64,000 nt of DNA from Larix kaempferi (Eukaryota > Streptophyta > Pinopsida > Pinales > Pinaceae): positions 4,012,001-4,076,000 of the forward strand of contig BSBM01000592.1 of assembly GCA_027924585.1 (NCBI GenBank), read 5' to 3'. This document shows, piece by piece, positions 11,705 through 23,200 of this stretch. The notes beneath the pieces were generated by a model. That model saw only the letters and a program-made list of their open reading frames with translations, was not told the origin of the DNA and did not search any database. A program made the translations under genes and the position numbers. The number at the start of each line of letters is the position of its first letter. The first letter of the stretch is position 1.

Positions 11705-12597
11705 ATGATCCCTTTGAGATTAACTTCATCATCTCTTCTTTTCATAAATCATCCAATCATGAATGATGTTTGGTGGCTTGTTGCTATTCCTTCGATACTC
11801 TACGTGTTCCGGATTATAATACGGGAACTTGGTGTTTGGACATTAACCTTCCTCAATTCACAGGTATACCTCATGAGAATCCTAACAATCATATCAAAAG
11901 TTTCTTCGAATATTTTCTTGCTAATCACATTTCTGACCCTTCTCTCATGGTCTACATTTTTCCACATACACTTTGGGACAAGGTTTCCAATTGTTTTAAT
12001 TCTCTATTAGACTATTCTATCCAAGTTTGGGAGCAATGTTTTGATGTTTCAAGTTTTTGTTTGATAATTCAAATCCTCCTTGGTGCGATTTCTGCAATGA
12101 GCATCATAATTCCTACACCTTCCAAAATCTCTTGGAAGTCAAATATAGGAAGCAGTGGGAAAATATGCTCAACAATTTCTCTTATGATGATTACTCCTAG
12201 ATGTTGAGCTCCATTCTTGATATGATAATAAATAAAATTGAGGTCCTTAATTCTAATTCCCCTCCTACATAAGACATCCATGGGATTTTCGCTTTTGATA
12301 ATGATATCTTCCTAGGCAATTTCAAGCAAACCCCTCACATAAATATGTCATCCTGCCTTGTCCTAACATTCCAGGTTTCCCTGATCCACAAGATGAGTTC
12401 TTAATTGAAGTTAAGGCCTGTAATTTGCAAGAAAATATCTTATTCAACAACGAGACTACCTTGGATAAATTTGATCATCAGAGAGAAGCGAGTGGTCCTT
12501 CCAGGGAAGTGGTTGAAAACAATCTCGAAATTGTTTGTCATACCCCTTTCGACCATGAATGTTTAAGCTTGAATGATATTGTGATTTATAATTTTGA
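11705..12597 (+). pseudogene. Gypsy gag-like fragment, left half (G2)
   Basis: The translated segment near 11770-12060 includes LDINLPQFTGIPHENPNNHI and a following FFEYFLANHISDPSLM, then HTLWDKV. This resembles the start of a Ty3/Gypsy capsid (Retrotrans_gag) domain with its usual F-x-G-x-P...HI pattern. A later open frame from about 12421 ends with NDIVIYNFD at 12597. That frame is interrupted there by element W and continues without a base lost at 14957-14962. Several stops and shifts make the gene dead. The family is inferred from short motifs only. Confidence 0.6.
12593..12597. repeat. Left target site duplication of W (TTTGA)
   Basis: TTTGA directly precedes TGTTATGAAC and recurs at 14957-14961 after the 3' LTR, an exact 5-bp duplication as made by an LTR-retrotransposon integrase. 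Confidence 0.9.
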
Positions 12598-12857
12598 TGT
12601 TATGAACATAAAATAAACATAAAATAAATAATCATAAATAATAAATGATAAACAATAATATATAATTAATTAAATAAAATCAAAGGATGTGACCCTTATG
12701 TTGAAAAGGGATGATGGGTATATAAAAGCCAACATATTGTAAATGTAATATTATCTCGTATCTCATATTCATATATTTTAATCATTATTTATTATGGCTT
12801 ATTCGATATTCCAAATATTTTGGTAATCTTTGTGTGAGCGAAATTTTGTTTGACTCA
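12598..12857 (+). repeat. 5' LTR of W
   Basis: Begins TGTTATGAACATAAAATAA and ends GACTCA. It contains the TATA box TATATAAAAG at about 12719 and a strongly AT-rich start with repeated ATAAATAAT-type units. It matches the 3' LTR at 14682. Confidence 0.9.
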
Positions 12858-12859
12858 TT

Positions 12860-12871
12860 TGGTATGAGAGC
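12860..12871 (+). other. Primer-binding site of W
   Basis: TGGTATGAGAGC differs by one base from the initiator tRNA-Met complement TGGTATCAGAGC and lies two bases after the LTR end. Confidence 0.85.
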
Positions 12872-12963
12872 AGTTGATTCGGGCTTGTGGCCAAATTATC
12901 CAAGTTTTCTTGGGGATTCAGGTTTTTAACCTCACATTAGGCTTTTAGCCATCTTTATTGAAG

Positions 12964-12996
12964 AAAAAAGAAGAAGAAGAAGAAGAAGAAGAAGAT
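12964..12996 (+). repeat. AAG microsatellite in the W leader
   Basis: About nine GAA/AAG triplets in a purine-rich leader between the primer site and the coiled-coil frame. Confidence 0.85.
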
Positions 12997-13467
12997 CCCA
13001 TAAAAAGAGGGGAAAGGAGAAAAAAACAAAAAAAACACAACATAAGGTTTTATAAAACCAACCCTTGGTTTTATAAAACCACACAAGGTTTTTAGGCTCA
13101 CAGTTTCCAAATTAAGAGAGTATCCTAACAAGGAGTTGTGTTATTAGTAAAGTTAGAACGAATTACATTTATATGTTGAAGGTTTGAAAAGTTTATAGGT
13201 GAAACTTTTTATATTAGGTGAGATAAGAGTCTCAAGTTTAAAATAGTTTTTTTTTAAATCAAGGAATTTTTTTATTAAAAATGTATTAAGACAAGCGAAG
13301 GGTATTAAAGTTTTGAAAAGTAAAATATTATTAAAGGGTTATTCAGAGTTATTAAATCCTTAGTTCTAGGTACATAAAGATCCTAGGTACAAAAAGAACC
13401 ACATTGAGGGTTCTTGCATTTTTGTATATCTATTGTCAAAATTGAATAAGAGTCATAATTGCAAATT

Positions 13468-14400
13468 ATGGAATATAATTCATATCTACAAATAAAAAAA
13501 CTAGAAGATGGATTGGTGCAGTATCAAAAGGAAAACGAAAAATTACAAACGCTAATTGATTTGCAGACAATTCAAAGGAAATCAAAGATGATGATTATGA
13601 CAATCAGAAAAATTCTCATGGAATATTTGTAGGCCCAGATTGAGGAATTACAGAATGAAAAGTGTCTCAATCAAAAATATCAAAACCCAAAGATAAAAAG
13701 GGAAGCTAACAGTAGTAAAGCAGTAGAAGAAGAAGTAACGTGCATGAATGCACTCCTGAACGAAAAAGACGAGGAAGTTGCACAAATCCGAAATAAGTTA
13801 GAAGATCAAGAATCATAGAAATGCCATCATCAACAACAAATAAAATAAACCCAGCTACAAAAAGTCGACATTAACAACAAGCATAAGCTAGAGATCACAA
13901 AGATCAATAAAACATTATCTGACAATACTTAAGAAATTTTCCGACTAAGGAACCATAATAAAGTTCTACTTACAAAAGTCATAAAATTAAAAAATATGTG
14001 AAATTCAAAATGAGACAATGAAGATATTTAAGGGAAACTACTGAAAAAGAAGAAGAAAATTGACACCTTAAGAGTTATAATCAATATCTAAAGGAACAAC
14101 TTAAGAATTTCAAGGATGACAAAAAGTCACAAGAAGAAAAGTTTAAGAAGATTCAAGATGATAAAAATCTATTAGAAGAAAAATTAGAGAAAATCCAAAA
14201 AGAGACTTCAAAATCATAAAGAATAAAAGTACAAGTTATGGAAAAAGGCACACTCTTAGATCCAATTCAAATCACCAATCAAGATGTCATCTCAGTTGAA
14301 GAAAAGCATACAGGAAAGTTAAAACTAGAAGACACCACAAACATGATCAAGGAAAATAATGTTATAAAAATTCCCTATCGGAACTGAAATAATAAAAGAA
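13468..14400 (+). pseudogene. Coiled-coil protein frame of W, decayed
   Basis: From ATG 13468 the frame reads MEYNSYLQIKKLEDGLVQY and goes on with KENEKLQTLIDLQ. After a stop at 13627-13629 it resumes with AQIEELQNEKCLNQKYQ and further Lys/Glu/Gln-rich heptad-like sequence to about 14200, across further stops and frame changes. The original product would have been a long, highly charged coiled coil with no zinc knuckle and no enzyme motif. A structural role such as packaging or RNA binding is conceivable but unproven. A coiled coil is also prominent in the X ORF at 32209, but no clear sequence relationship is visible. Confidence 0.6.
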
Positions 14401-14681
14401 GATATCCTAAAAGTCAAGAACAACTAACAAAAATTACTGATATCAGTGTAATAAAGTCTTATGAAGACACTTCACCATGGAAATACAATGTTTCATAGAG
14501 AATCGATTTAGGATGGATTGAGTCGTCTACGTTTCGAAAGTTGTGTTCATCCTTTAGAAGTTCATATCGTCATGTGTCATCAACTACGACCAAATATACA
14601 ATGATTCGATGAAATTACAGAGCAAAGACATAGACTCTTCAAGTTGCTTTGAAGACAAAGCCTTTCCAAAGAGGAGGGCAA

Positions 14682-14956
14682 TGTTATGAACATAAAATAA
14701 ATAATCATAAATAATAAATGATAAACAATAATATATAATTAATTAAATAAAATCAAAGGATGTGACCTTTATGTTGAAAAGGCACGATGGGTATATAAAA
14801 TCCAACACACCGTAAATGTAATATCATCTCATATCTCATATTCATATATTTTACTCATTATTTATTATGACTTATTCGATATTCCAAATATTTTGGTAAT
14901 CTTTGTGTGAGTGAACTTTTGTTAATATTTTTGTGAGCAAACTTTTGTTCATCTCA
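14682..14956 (+). repeat. 3' LTR of W
   Basis: Begins TGTTATGAACATAAAATAA right after a purine tract and ends ATCTCA before the TTTGA duplication. It carries the TATA-like GGGTATATAAAATCC near 14790. Confidence 0.9.
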
Positions 14957-14961
14957 TTTGA
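14957..14961. repeat. Right target site duplication of W (TTTGA)
   Basis: Exact copy of 12593-12597, flanking the 3' LTR of W. Confidence 0.9.
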
Positions 14962-15500
14962 CGAGCCCCTCATTGTTCCATCAATTCATGACCTAAACAA
15001 CAAATATGCTCAACCCTTTTCAATGGGGATGAGAGTCCAATTTTCAATGAGCTTACCCTTGAGTTGGAGCCATATGTTTCCGAGGGAATCCCTTAGCTGA
15101 TTTATGACGATTATTCTCATGAATTTGTTGAATATGCTTACCAACTTGATGAAGAGGTTTATATCACAGGGGACCCTAATTTCAACGTTCACATTATGTT
15201 TGAGAATGATCCCTTATTCCAAGCTAACTTGCATCCTTTTTACAATGATTATCTTGAGTCTCTCCCAAAAGGATGTGTCATTTTTTATGATGAGCTTGTA
15301 AAGGTCCTCAATGATAACAGGAAAGTTGTTCCTGTAATAAATACCTTATCTCAATTTAGCTTGTAGCCTATATATGATGCATACCCTGAGTCGATCCTAG
15401 ATTATTATGTGGAGGAGGAAATCCATGATTATGAAAGATTCCATTCCAATTTTATCATTTCTCATTGTGAAGAGAATAATAAATGAATCATGGATAAATA
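14962..15500 (+). pseudogene. Gypsy gag/linker fragment, right half (G2)
   Basis: Joining 12597 to 14962 restores the frame NFDEPLIVPSIHDLNNKYAQ across the W insertion. After a frame change it reads an acidic, tyrosine-rich stretch (for example EVYITGDPNFNVHIMFENDP and YDAYPESILDYYVEEEIHDY) with few stops. This may be the spacer between capsid and protease of a plant Gypsy polyprotein. No zinc knuckle or DSG motif is visible. The fragment fades out after about 15480. Confidence 0.5.
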
Positions 15501-16347
15501 ATGAGTGTGACATGGAAATTCTTAGGTTGATATTTGAATACTTCAATTGGGATTCATGGGTTAAGAACTTTTTTTATCTCACTAGTACTAATTTTTCAAG
15601 TGCACATTTATTTCTATATGTTTCGATCAATTATAACATTCTTTTCCAGTATGTCACAATAAAATCCATCTCAATTTCCGATGCTCAATGTAAAATTTAT
15701 AACAACAATCATGAGTCAAGTTATAATCATCATAACATTATTGATGCCTTCCTCTACAATAAATGGTAGCCACCACGATTTAATTTTCTCCTTTCGCAAT
15801 GGTAGGAGTTAGGCTTGTAATTTTAGTCATAGGTCATTTCTCTTCCTTGTTTTGAATTTAGTTTTGTTTAACCACATTAGGAAATATGATTTTTTTTCAT
15901 AGTTTAACATTTCTTAATTGCATATAGCTTCTTTGGTCATGGTTTCCCAATTAGTTTTCATGGATTTTGACATCTTTCAGTACTATAAGCCACTATGTTC
16001 TTTCTATAGATTGTTTATTCCTTTACCTCTGGCATGATGATGTTTATCCATGATATACATGAGAGGACATGGCGTGGATGAATTAGAGCTATAGGGGGTT
16101 CCTAGTGACCATCTTGGTTACGATGAACTGTTATTTTCTTTCTGGTTTTCCCAGCATGTCTTCTTGTCCCTCTGCTCCGCCCATTATGGAATGATATCCT
16201 TAGTTTTTTCACTCCCTGTCCTTTTCAAGGACAAATATAAGTACATGTACCTTCTATGTGTTTACATTGTTATGTTCATCATGTTGGTCAATCATAACTG
16301 GGTCGTCTTGAGTTGGCATGTTCCTTTCGTTTGTTGGTTGTTTCACT
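15501..16347. other. Unassigned spacer
   Basis: Low-coding AT-rich sequence. No domain, terminal repeat or RNA gene is recognised. Confidence 0.4.
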
Positions 16348-16775
16348 AGATGTTGATGTCCAACATAAACATGATTTTGAAGCATCAAAACATAATTCTG
16401 AGGTGAATTCCCTTCAATACATCGCTATCATATTCCATATTGACCATTGAGTTCATAGAAGAGCACTTCTCACGAGCATATTTAGTTTCATAAAAAGAGT
16501 CTTCATTTGACCCCCGTATCACTCATGTCAAAGTCATGCATTCCTTTTTGGTTTAGCTACGTTGTTTTTTTTTAGTTGTCATTGATATAAAAAAATTCAT
16601 TTTCCTGTCTCATATGTGCTGTCATGTTCCTATCACACTTCTTCTGAGAAGTTGTGTCACGTCCTTTACCCCTTTCGCCAATCTTGGAAAGTTTTGATGT
16701 GTGTCTTGTTGGCTAAAGTCTATTTTTAATTAGGTGTCATTCATAAGCATTGTCATGCCTTTGTTCCAAAAGAAC
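16348..16775 (-). pseudogene. Second fragment of the G1 Gypsy family (gag-protease region)
   Basis: This block matches 7861-8310 in the same orientation along its whole length. Shared stretches include GTTGATGTCCAACAT, CAGAAGTTGTG-type zinc-region sequence, TTTACCCCTTTCGCCAATC and CATTGTCATGCCTTTGTTCC. It therefore comes from the same Gypsy family as G1. It ends at a run of C (16776-16785) just before a CACTA terminus, and both fragments are non-coding now. Confidence 0.75.
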
Positions 16776-16793
16776 CCCCCCCCCCTAAGCATC

Positions 16794-17130
16794 CACTACA
16801 AGAAAAAGGGCATTTTAGCCTCACATTAGCACCACTATTTGTAAAGGATTTGAGAGTTCCTCAATTTTCAAATAGTGGTGCAAAAGTGTTGATAATGTGG
16901 GGATACGCAAGTGGTGCTAAGATTTATGGTGCAAAACTGGTGTTTGTAAAAAAGTTGATTTTGGTGTTAAAGGAATATCTAGCATTCCATGTTGTATGGT
17001 GCAAACCACCAAACCAATCCTAGGAGGATTAAGGCTTTTTTGTACAAACCACCAAAACCAATCCTAGGTGGATTAAGACTTTGTGGTGCAAAACACCAAA
17101 ATAATAATAATAATAATTATTATTATACAC
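16794..17130 (+). mobile_element. One end of a CACTA (En/Spm-like) DNA transposon
   Basis: CACTACAAGAAAAAGGGCAT at 16794 is the canonical plant CACTA terminus. It is followed by sub-terminal repeats of the form TGGTGCAAA and AACCAATCCTAGG(A/T)GGATTAAG at about 17005-17080. The matching inverted end (TTTTTCTTGTAGTG) was not found to the right, so the element is truncated or its other end was displaced, possibly by the LINE. No transposase is seen. Confidence 0.75.
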
Positions 17131-18649
17131 AAATTTGTATATGGTGCAAAGCACCATAATATAATAAATAAATGGTGGAAAAATTAGATAATTAATATTT
17201 ATAAAATATGTGATTTATATTTTCTTTAATATATATATATATTAACAAGGTTAAAAGTTGTGTATTAAAACATTTTCTATTTGGTTTTAATATATCATTA
17301 AAAAATCAATAATTCAACATTAAATAGGAATAATAAAAACCATAATGTTGTTACAACCAAATTTATGATTGATAATTTAAAAAAAAATGATTCCCATAAT
17401 ATTAATATAATGGAAGACTATATATGTTTTTAAATTTGATTTTAAAAAAAATGAAACCAAAAACTATTAATTCTTTTGAAGTTGCTTGTATTGTTAATCC
17501 TTGATTTTTCCAAAAAACTTGTCAGCACGAGTCTTCAAATGATGTATTGGATTTTATTTGAAAAAAGAAATTACACTTGAAATTTTTTGATAATCATTGA
17601 TTCTTATTTCTACACAATAGTGGAATGATAATTGTAATATGAGTTAAATAATGTCGAGTGTGCTGGTTAATTTTGTTTTATTAGTATAAAGAAATACATA
17701 AATGTAAGGATGATATTATTTTCTTTTCATTAATACACATATGATTAAAATATTAATTAGAGAAATTTAAAAGTGCATATTGTAATAACAATGGTATATA
17801 AATTTATGATTTTTTTTAATGATTGTTATTAATTAAGATTGAATTTAATTGTACAATAAATAAGAATTTCAATCATGCAAATAAATTATGTAAAAGAGAA
17901 AACCTTAAAAGATTTGTCAAGAATGAATCCTTTTATTGAAAATAAATCTCCATTTATTTAAAAAAAATTGAAAAAAATCTTTTATTTTAATCAATCCTTA
18001 AATTCTTATTTTAAAACATATATATAATCCAAAATACAATATTGTTTTTCTTTTTTCAATATAGGGTTTTTCAGTCCCTATCCAAACCACTGAATAATAG
18101 ATCTTGTGCCTAGCCGACTAAACCACTAAGTAATAGATCTTCTGCCTAATTTGCAATGGCGTTTGGTCTCTACACAAAAAATATTCAATAAAAGAGATCA
18201 TTATTTTTTCTTGCATTTTATATATATTAGAAAAAAAAATTAAAAATTAAAAATATAATAAAATTATTCGTATAATTTAAAATATACCTTGAATTTCTTC
18301 TCTTCTCCAAGTAACAATATCTCTCAGAAAGAAATGGATTCGCCTCCCATCCCTCATCCCTTTTTTGTGTAAGATGTAATCCGTGATCTACCTACCCTCC
18401 TCCATGTATGGTGTAAGATGTTGCCCCTAAGTCCGTTGTTTCTCTCTTTTCTCTGTAAGTCCACCTGCCCTCCTTCGTAGGATTGACAAAAATCCTTTAT
18501 CATGTCGGTCCTTCTGTACAATATCACAAACCAGTTCATTATTAAAATGTTTAAAACAAAGCATAACAACTTAAAAAAAAATGAAAAAATGGTTACTCGG
18601 CTTAAGAAGAAATGCTTGAATATATTTAGATGAAGTTAACCAAATGGAA
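17131..18649. other. Very AT-rich spacer
   Basis: Homopolymer-rich A/T sequence with no long open frame. It may include the inside of the truncated CACTA element. Nothing specific is recognised. Confidence 0.5.
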
Positions 18650-18713
18650 TTGCTGGAGGAGCGAAGCTAGGGTTTTCATAGCTTTCTGAAGGTGGGAGAA
18701 TTGACGTTGAATC

Positions 18714-19995
18714 ATGGCTACTTCTGTGGGGGGAGCCTCTCAACTCCCCAAGGCTCTTCTCATACGAAATTTCAAGTAGGTGGGATTCCGATCTCTGTAG
18801 AGGGATTGGGTGGTGTTGGAAAAAATGTGCAGGAGACGAGATCTATAACTCCCTTGGCAGGAAGAAAGATGGGTCAGTGCATACCCAAAGCTGTGAATAT
18901 CCCATCGATGGTAATCAGATCCAGTACGCTGAGAGATAAGATTCAGCATATGCAGGACCATGCTCTCATTAGGAATTTCCTTAGGGTTTTACCCTTTGAT
19001 AAATCTCTGATTTGGTGGATTAATTCCACCTAGAAACCTAAAGGCCATTATGATATTCAATTAGGGTTCAAGGGTTTCTTCATGATCTCATTCCTAAATA
19101 TGGATGATCGAAATATGGTTCTTGATGGTGGCCCTTATTTCTTTTATTTTGTTGGCTTATTTCTCAGGCCATGGAAAGAAAAGTTCATCCCGGAAAAAGA
19201 AGACATGAAGATCACCCCAGTTTGGATAAGACTCTATTCTCTTCCAACTGAATATTGGGAAGCCAAAATTTTGGAAGATATCGGGAACAATCTGGGCACC
19301 TTCGTCAAAATCTCAAAATAGACAAAGCCCAGTGATACATGGCTTATGCCCGGATTTGTGTTTACATGGATCTATCTAGGGAGCTGCCTGAAGCTATCAA
19401 GATGATGTGGGAGGATGAGGAATGGGTCCAAACCATAGATTATGAACAAATCCCGTTTCGATGCTGCAAATGTGATGAGCATGGCCACTTATTCAGGGAT
19501 TTCCCTATGAATAACCCTAAACCCTCCCCCAAAAAGGCTGAAGTAAGTGAGGATTCAGGTTTTACCAAGGTGCAGACCCGAAAGTGGGGTGAGAGAAAAC
19601 AAGAAGCCATGGAAGGAGCCAAGAAGATCATGACGTCTAAATATTTCAACGTGCTAAAAGAGCAGGAGGAGGAAAATAACTCTGTTCCTCCCCAGGGAAA
19701 ACCAGAAAGTCAAAACTAAGAGCTCTTGGTCGAACCCCCCCAATCTCACTCCCAGCTGTCAGAGGAGTCAATAATGGATGTCATCGGGGGAGTTGCTGGC
19801 GAAGAAACTGAAGAAATGGACATTGTGGACTTGGACCTAGATGGGATCGAACAAGCGTGTGAAGATCCTGAAAAATGTTATGTCCCTCAAGAACAGGTGA
19901 TCCTTCTGAAGGACGCCATTCTAAAATCCAGAGAACCCAAACGATTGGGGATCAGTTTTGGATCTCAAAAGGACAATAAGAGAAAGCATGAATAG
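18714..19995 (+). pseudogene. L1 ORF1: DUF4283 plus zinc knuckle
   Basis: ATG 18714 (MATSVGGASQLPKALLIRNF) opens the frame, which changes register soon after. The DUF4283-type fold is seen in NMDDRNMVLDGGPYFFYFVG and FLRPWKEKFIPEKEDMKITP, then VWIRLYSLPTEYW and IGNNLGTFVKIS. A zf-CCHC_4-like knuckle follows at about 19460-19505, CCKCDEHGHLFRDF, in which the last Cys is Phe. A basic/acidic tail ends at 19995 (SFGSQKDNKRKHE). In L1 elements this protein binds the LINE RNA. In-frame stops occur near 19034, 19321 and 19717. Confidence 0.85.
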
Positions 19996-20120
19996 AGTAC
20001 CAAGAAGCTGGGACAGAAGTCTAATTGGCAAAGGATTGCAGTTGTAGGTCTAAAATTGGTGGAATCAGGCCAGTACCCTACTATCAGGGCAGCCCTAGGT
20101 ATGTAATTTTTCATTTTTTA

Positions 20121-20553
20121 ATGAAGATTGTTTCCTGGAATATAAGGGGGCTTAACGACCAACAAAAATCTAAAACTCTTAGGAAGAAAATTAAGAAGAC
20201 GAATCCCGTAGTCGTGTTTCTTCAAGAAACAAAGTGCACAGTTCATAAGCTGTAGGAGAAATGAAAAAAGATTTGGAGAAATTGTGAAGTAATGGGGATT
20301 GATGCTAAGGGTTTCGTAGGAGGTCTTGGCATTCTCGGGGATCTCGACCAAGTTATCCTTTCAGGTTTTTATAGGATTTAGTGCTTCCTTTCTACCGAGT
20401 TCCAGGTTATTGGGTTTAGGATTTCTGGTATCCTCACTAATGTCTATGGTCCCCATTCCCAGAGAGCTAAAACCTCCTTTTTAGACTCTCTTTGTTCGAT
20501 GGGGGAGATGGTGGTGGGAAAGCATTGGATTGTGGGAGGGGACTTCAACCTTA
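20121..20553 (+). pseudogene. L1 ORF2 endonuclease, 5' part
   Basis: From ATG 20121 the frame reads MKIVSWNIRGLNDQQKSK and then VVFLQETK, the metal-binding N- and E-motifs of the apurinic-type endonuclease that nicks the target DNA. Further on, GILTNVYGPH and VGGDFNL (ending near 20553) are the conserved N-V-Y and GDFN motifs. Stops occur at about 20254 and later. The domain is cut at GDFNL by the left edge of LTR Z, and the C-terminal half (the SDH region) is absent from the window. Confidence 0.85.
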
Positions 20554-23200
20554 TGTCTTTCTCAAGCCAAGCAACTTGTACTGGAAGTAGCCATCAAAAG
20601 ACTTGAAGTCAATTTCTGATATCCTGAAATTAAGGGTGAAGAACCTTGCCAATGCAAGTAAGACCCTCACAAGGTAGTAGCCCTCGTCATGCCGTTTCCA
20701 ACGGTAGGTGGCACGTCACGTGGTTCCTCACGGTTCATGAAATATGAATTTTTAAAGTTGGAGTACCTCATTTTATGGGTCAGCCGACCAAGCAAAAATT
20801 AAATTAAGTTTTAAATTAAAAATAAAAATTATTTTAATGAGAAGTCGGCCCAGAATTTTTGTGTGGAAATTGTGTATAAATAGAGGCTTCACGTCCTCAA
20901 TTTGGGAGTAGAAATTCGGATTGCCTCTGAGAATTTCGGACTGTCATCCCTGTGGAAGAAGATGACTGTCGAGGCTGCAGCAGAAGGAGCAGCAGGAGCA
21001 GTGTAGTAGAATAGAAAAATTATTTTTTTTATCCTTGATTTCTGGGGTTGATTGAGGCAGCAGAAATGGTAGCTTAATTATGGTTATCTGTAGACATGTA
21101 TGCTGGTCAAAATAATGATTTTGGAGCAGCAAATGAAGAAGAACAGCAGATGAATTGACATTTATCTTATCTTTGAATTCCGGGCAGCCAGTAAGGAACA
21201 TGACCTTGAGATGATCCCCTTTTTGACTGAGATTTTTGGACTGGCTCTGTGGGAAAATTCGGATCTGTGGAAGTGAGCATGTCTGAGAATTACGTGGGCA
21301 GCAGAAGGAGCAGACACAGGAGCAGAAAATCAGAAGTTAAGTTTTTTATTTTTCTTTTCTCGTCATGAATTTGGGCTTCACTGGGGTGGAATTAGATTGC
21401 AGATCTGAAGACTTAATATGACAGTGACAAGTTATGACAGTGGTTGAAGTGTTAGCTTTGATATTAATTTGACATGACTGTACAGTAACAGTTGATAAGG
21501 TTAATACTTGAAGCTTGGCAATGACAAAGGCCTTGGTAAGAATAATGCAATCTTCATTGAAGACCACTAGTACATTGACAAGTTTGATGATGCCCTTGAG
21601 TCCTAGACCTTGTTAACTGGACATCGTGACTGTACTGTATTGACTAAGGTAGCAGCAGTGCTTTGGTTGGGTTTGGTTGAGTTCTTTTAGATGAGATAAG
21701 CACAGAATATAAGATGGGCAGCAGTGATGTCCTTAAGCAGCTGAACCTACAGAAAATGTGAAGACAACATGAAGTAAACAGCAGCAGACTTAGATAATAT
21801 GTGTAGATCTAGTTGATTTGACAGTAATGAGCAGATAGTTGACTATGGTCATAAGCAGTATGACAAGGCAGTGACAGCTATGACAGGAGACCTGTGACAG
21901 TGATAGAAAATAGATGATGACATTAGAATGACATGATAATGGATGTTGACAATGAATGATTGATGTAATGTACATTTTGCAAGCAGTGACATGGTTGTGA
22001 CAACTACAAAACAGTGGCATAGGCTGCTTTGACAGTAGCAGAGATGTTCTTGGCAGTGATGATTAATTGACTTGGATAGTTGACTGTGATTGGTGACACA
22101 TTTGACAAGATCAGACCTATGACATGGGCATGAGCAAAATCCTGTGATGAGCTTGAAGTTCTGATTGGTTGAGGTGACACAAATGCATGCACAACATGAG
22201 AAGATAACCTCCACAATTTGAGGACGATGATGAAGTGTTGAAGGCCTTTTCACACTACTCAGCAGCAGCAGAGATCGAGGTAAGTATAAAATGATGATGG
22301 TATATAAACTGTGAAGGATAGAGCAGTGATGCATGCACTATGATGCTATGCATACCCTATGTTAACAATACTCCTAGATATGATGATGATGATTGAATGA
22401 TGTTTGGTGATGATGAACACTATGATAAGATACTATATGATGATGGTGCATACATGATATTAATGGTACCTTGCTCTATGCATGCTATACATCTTGTGCA
22501 CCTTGATGATGTTTTGACTATACATACATGATGCAAACTACATGATGATGTTAATGCATGATTGCTCTAGATAATTACTATATGAGAGTGAGGAAGAGAA
22601 ATTGACCTACAGTGATGAACAGTATTAATGACCAAGTGGATTAAACCAGCGGTACTAATGGCAGCAGCAGTGTATTGAGCAGTGGTTGACCAGCGACATG
22701 ATACACCTACAGCAGAAGACATGATGACAAGTGACATGGCAGCAGCAGTGATGAGCAGATGAACAGTTGTTGATGAGCAGCATTGATGAGCAGAGCAGAG
22801 ATGGTTGAGCAGCAGATTGATGACAATCAGTGATTGGCATCATTCTTGCAAGTAGTGACTTGCACTTGAGGATTGGACTCCTCAACCTATTCTTAGTTGG
22901 AGCTAAGAAAACCAGGCTGGGTCCTGTTACAAGAGTTGGTGCTTTTTTCATCAGTTGGTGCTGATTGTAATCGCGAAGATTGTAGTCTTCCATTGTACAT
23001 CATATGAAAATATAAATAAAGTTTAATATACAAATACTGTCTTGTGATGTGTTTGATTCTATGTTGATAACATGCTTATGATTCATTGTTGGTAACCTAA
23101 TGCATTAACGAACTCTACTAATTGGTTGAGGTTGAAAAAGAGGTTTAATTTTCCATCACACTGATTCACCCCCCTCTCAATGTGGCCATTGTGTTCAACA
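20554..23200 (+). mobile_element. Probable solo LTR Z inside the LINE
   Basis: The block separating the two halves of LINE ORF2 starts TGTCTTTC and ends GTTCAACA. It carries a TATA box GTGTATAAATAGAGG at about 20873 and a polyadenylation-type AATAAA at about 23014, giving U3, a long R and a short U5. Its last 40 bases, with GATTCACCCCCCTCTCAAT, resemble the C1 LTR end. Flanks CCTTA and TCTTA match at four of five bases. The middle (20940-22990) is low-complexity, rich in GCAGCAG, TGACAG and GATGATG, with no credible coding. No second LTR or interior is present. The left edge is less certain than the right. Confidence 0.6.
20871..20881 (+). promoter_or_regulatory. TATA box in LTR Z
   Basis: GTATAAATAGAGG lies about 320 bases from the left edge of Z, a suitable place for the LTR promoter. 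Confidence 0.5.

Larger units (their letters stand above)
12598..14956 (+). mobile_element. Complete non-autonomous LTR retrotransposon W
   Basis: W is a small, structurally complete element of 2.36 kb. It has a 5' LTR 12598-12857, a tRNA-Met-type primer site, a 1.8-kb interior, a polypurine tract AAAGAGGAGGGCAA ending at 14681, a 3' LTR 14682-14956 and an exact TTTGA duplication. The two LTRs are close in sequence, with scattered changes and a short insertion near the 3' end of the right one. No gag, protease, RT or integrase motif is present, so it must depend on enzymes from another element. It splits the G2 reading frame cleanly. Confidence 0.93.

Noticed and set aside
11770-12207. Possible host gene exon
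   Set aside because: FTGIPHENPNNHI and the following pattern fit a Gypsy gag, and W restores a continuous frame downstream. It is better explained as element G2.
21849-22334. 161-codon minus-strand frame rich in Cys and His
   Set aside because: It is the complement of GCAGTGA/GATGATG low-complexity sequence in LTR Z. There is no spaced zinc-finger pattern, and similar frames occur throughout the tract.
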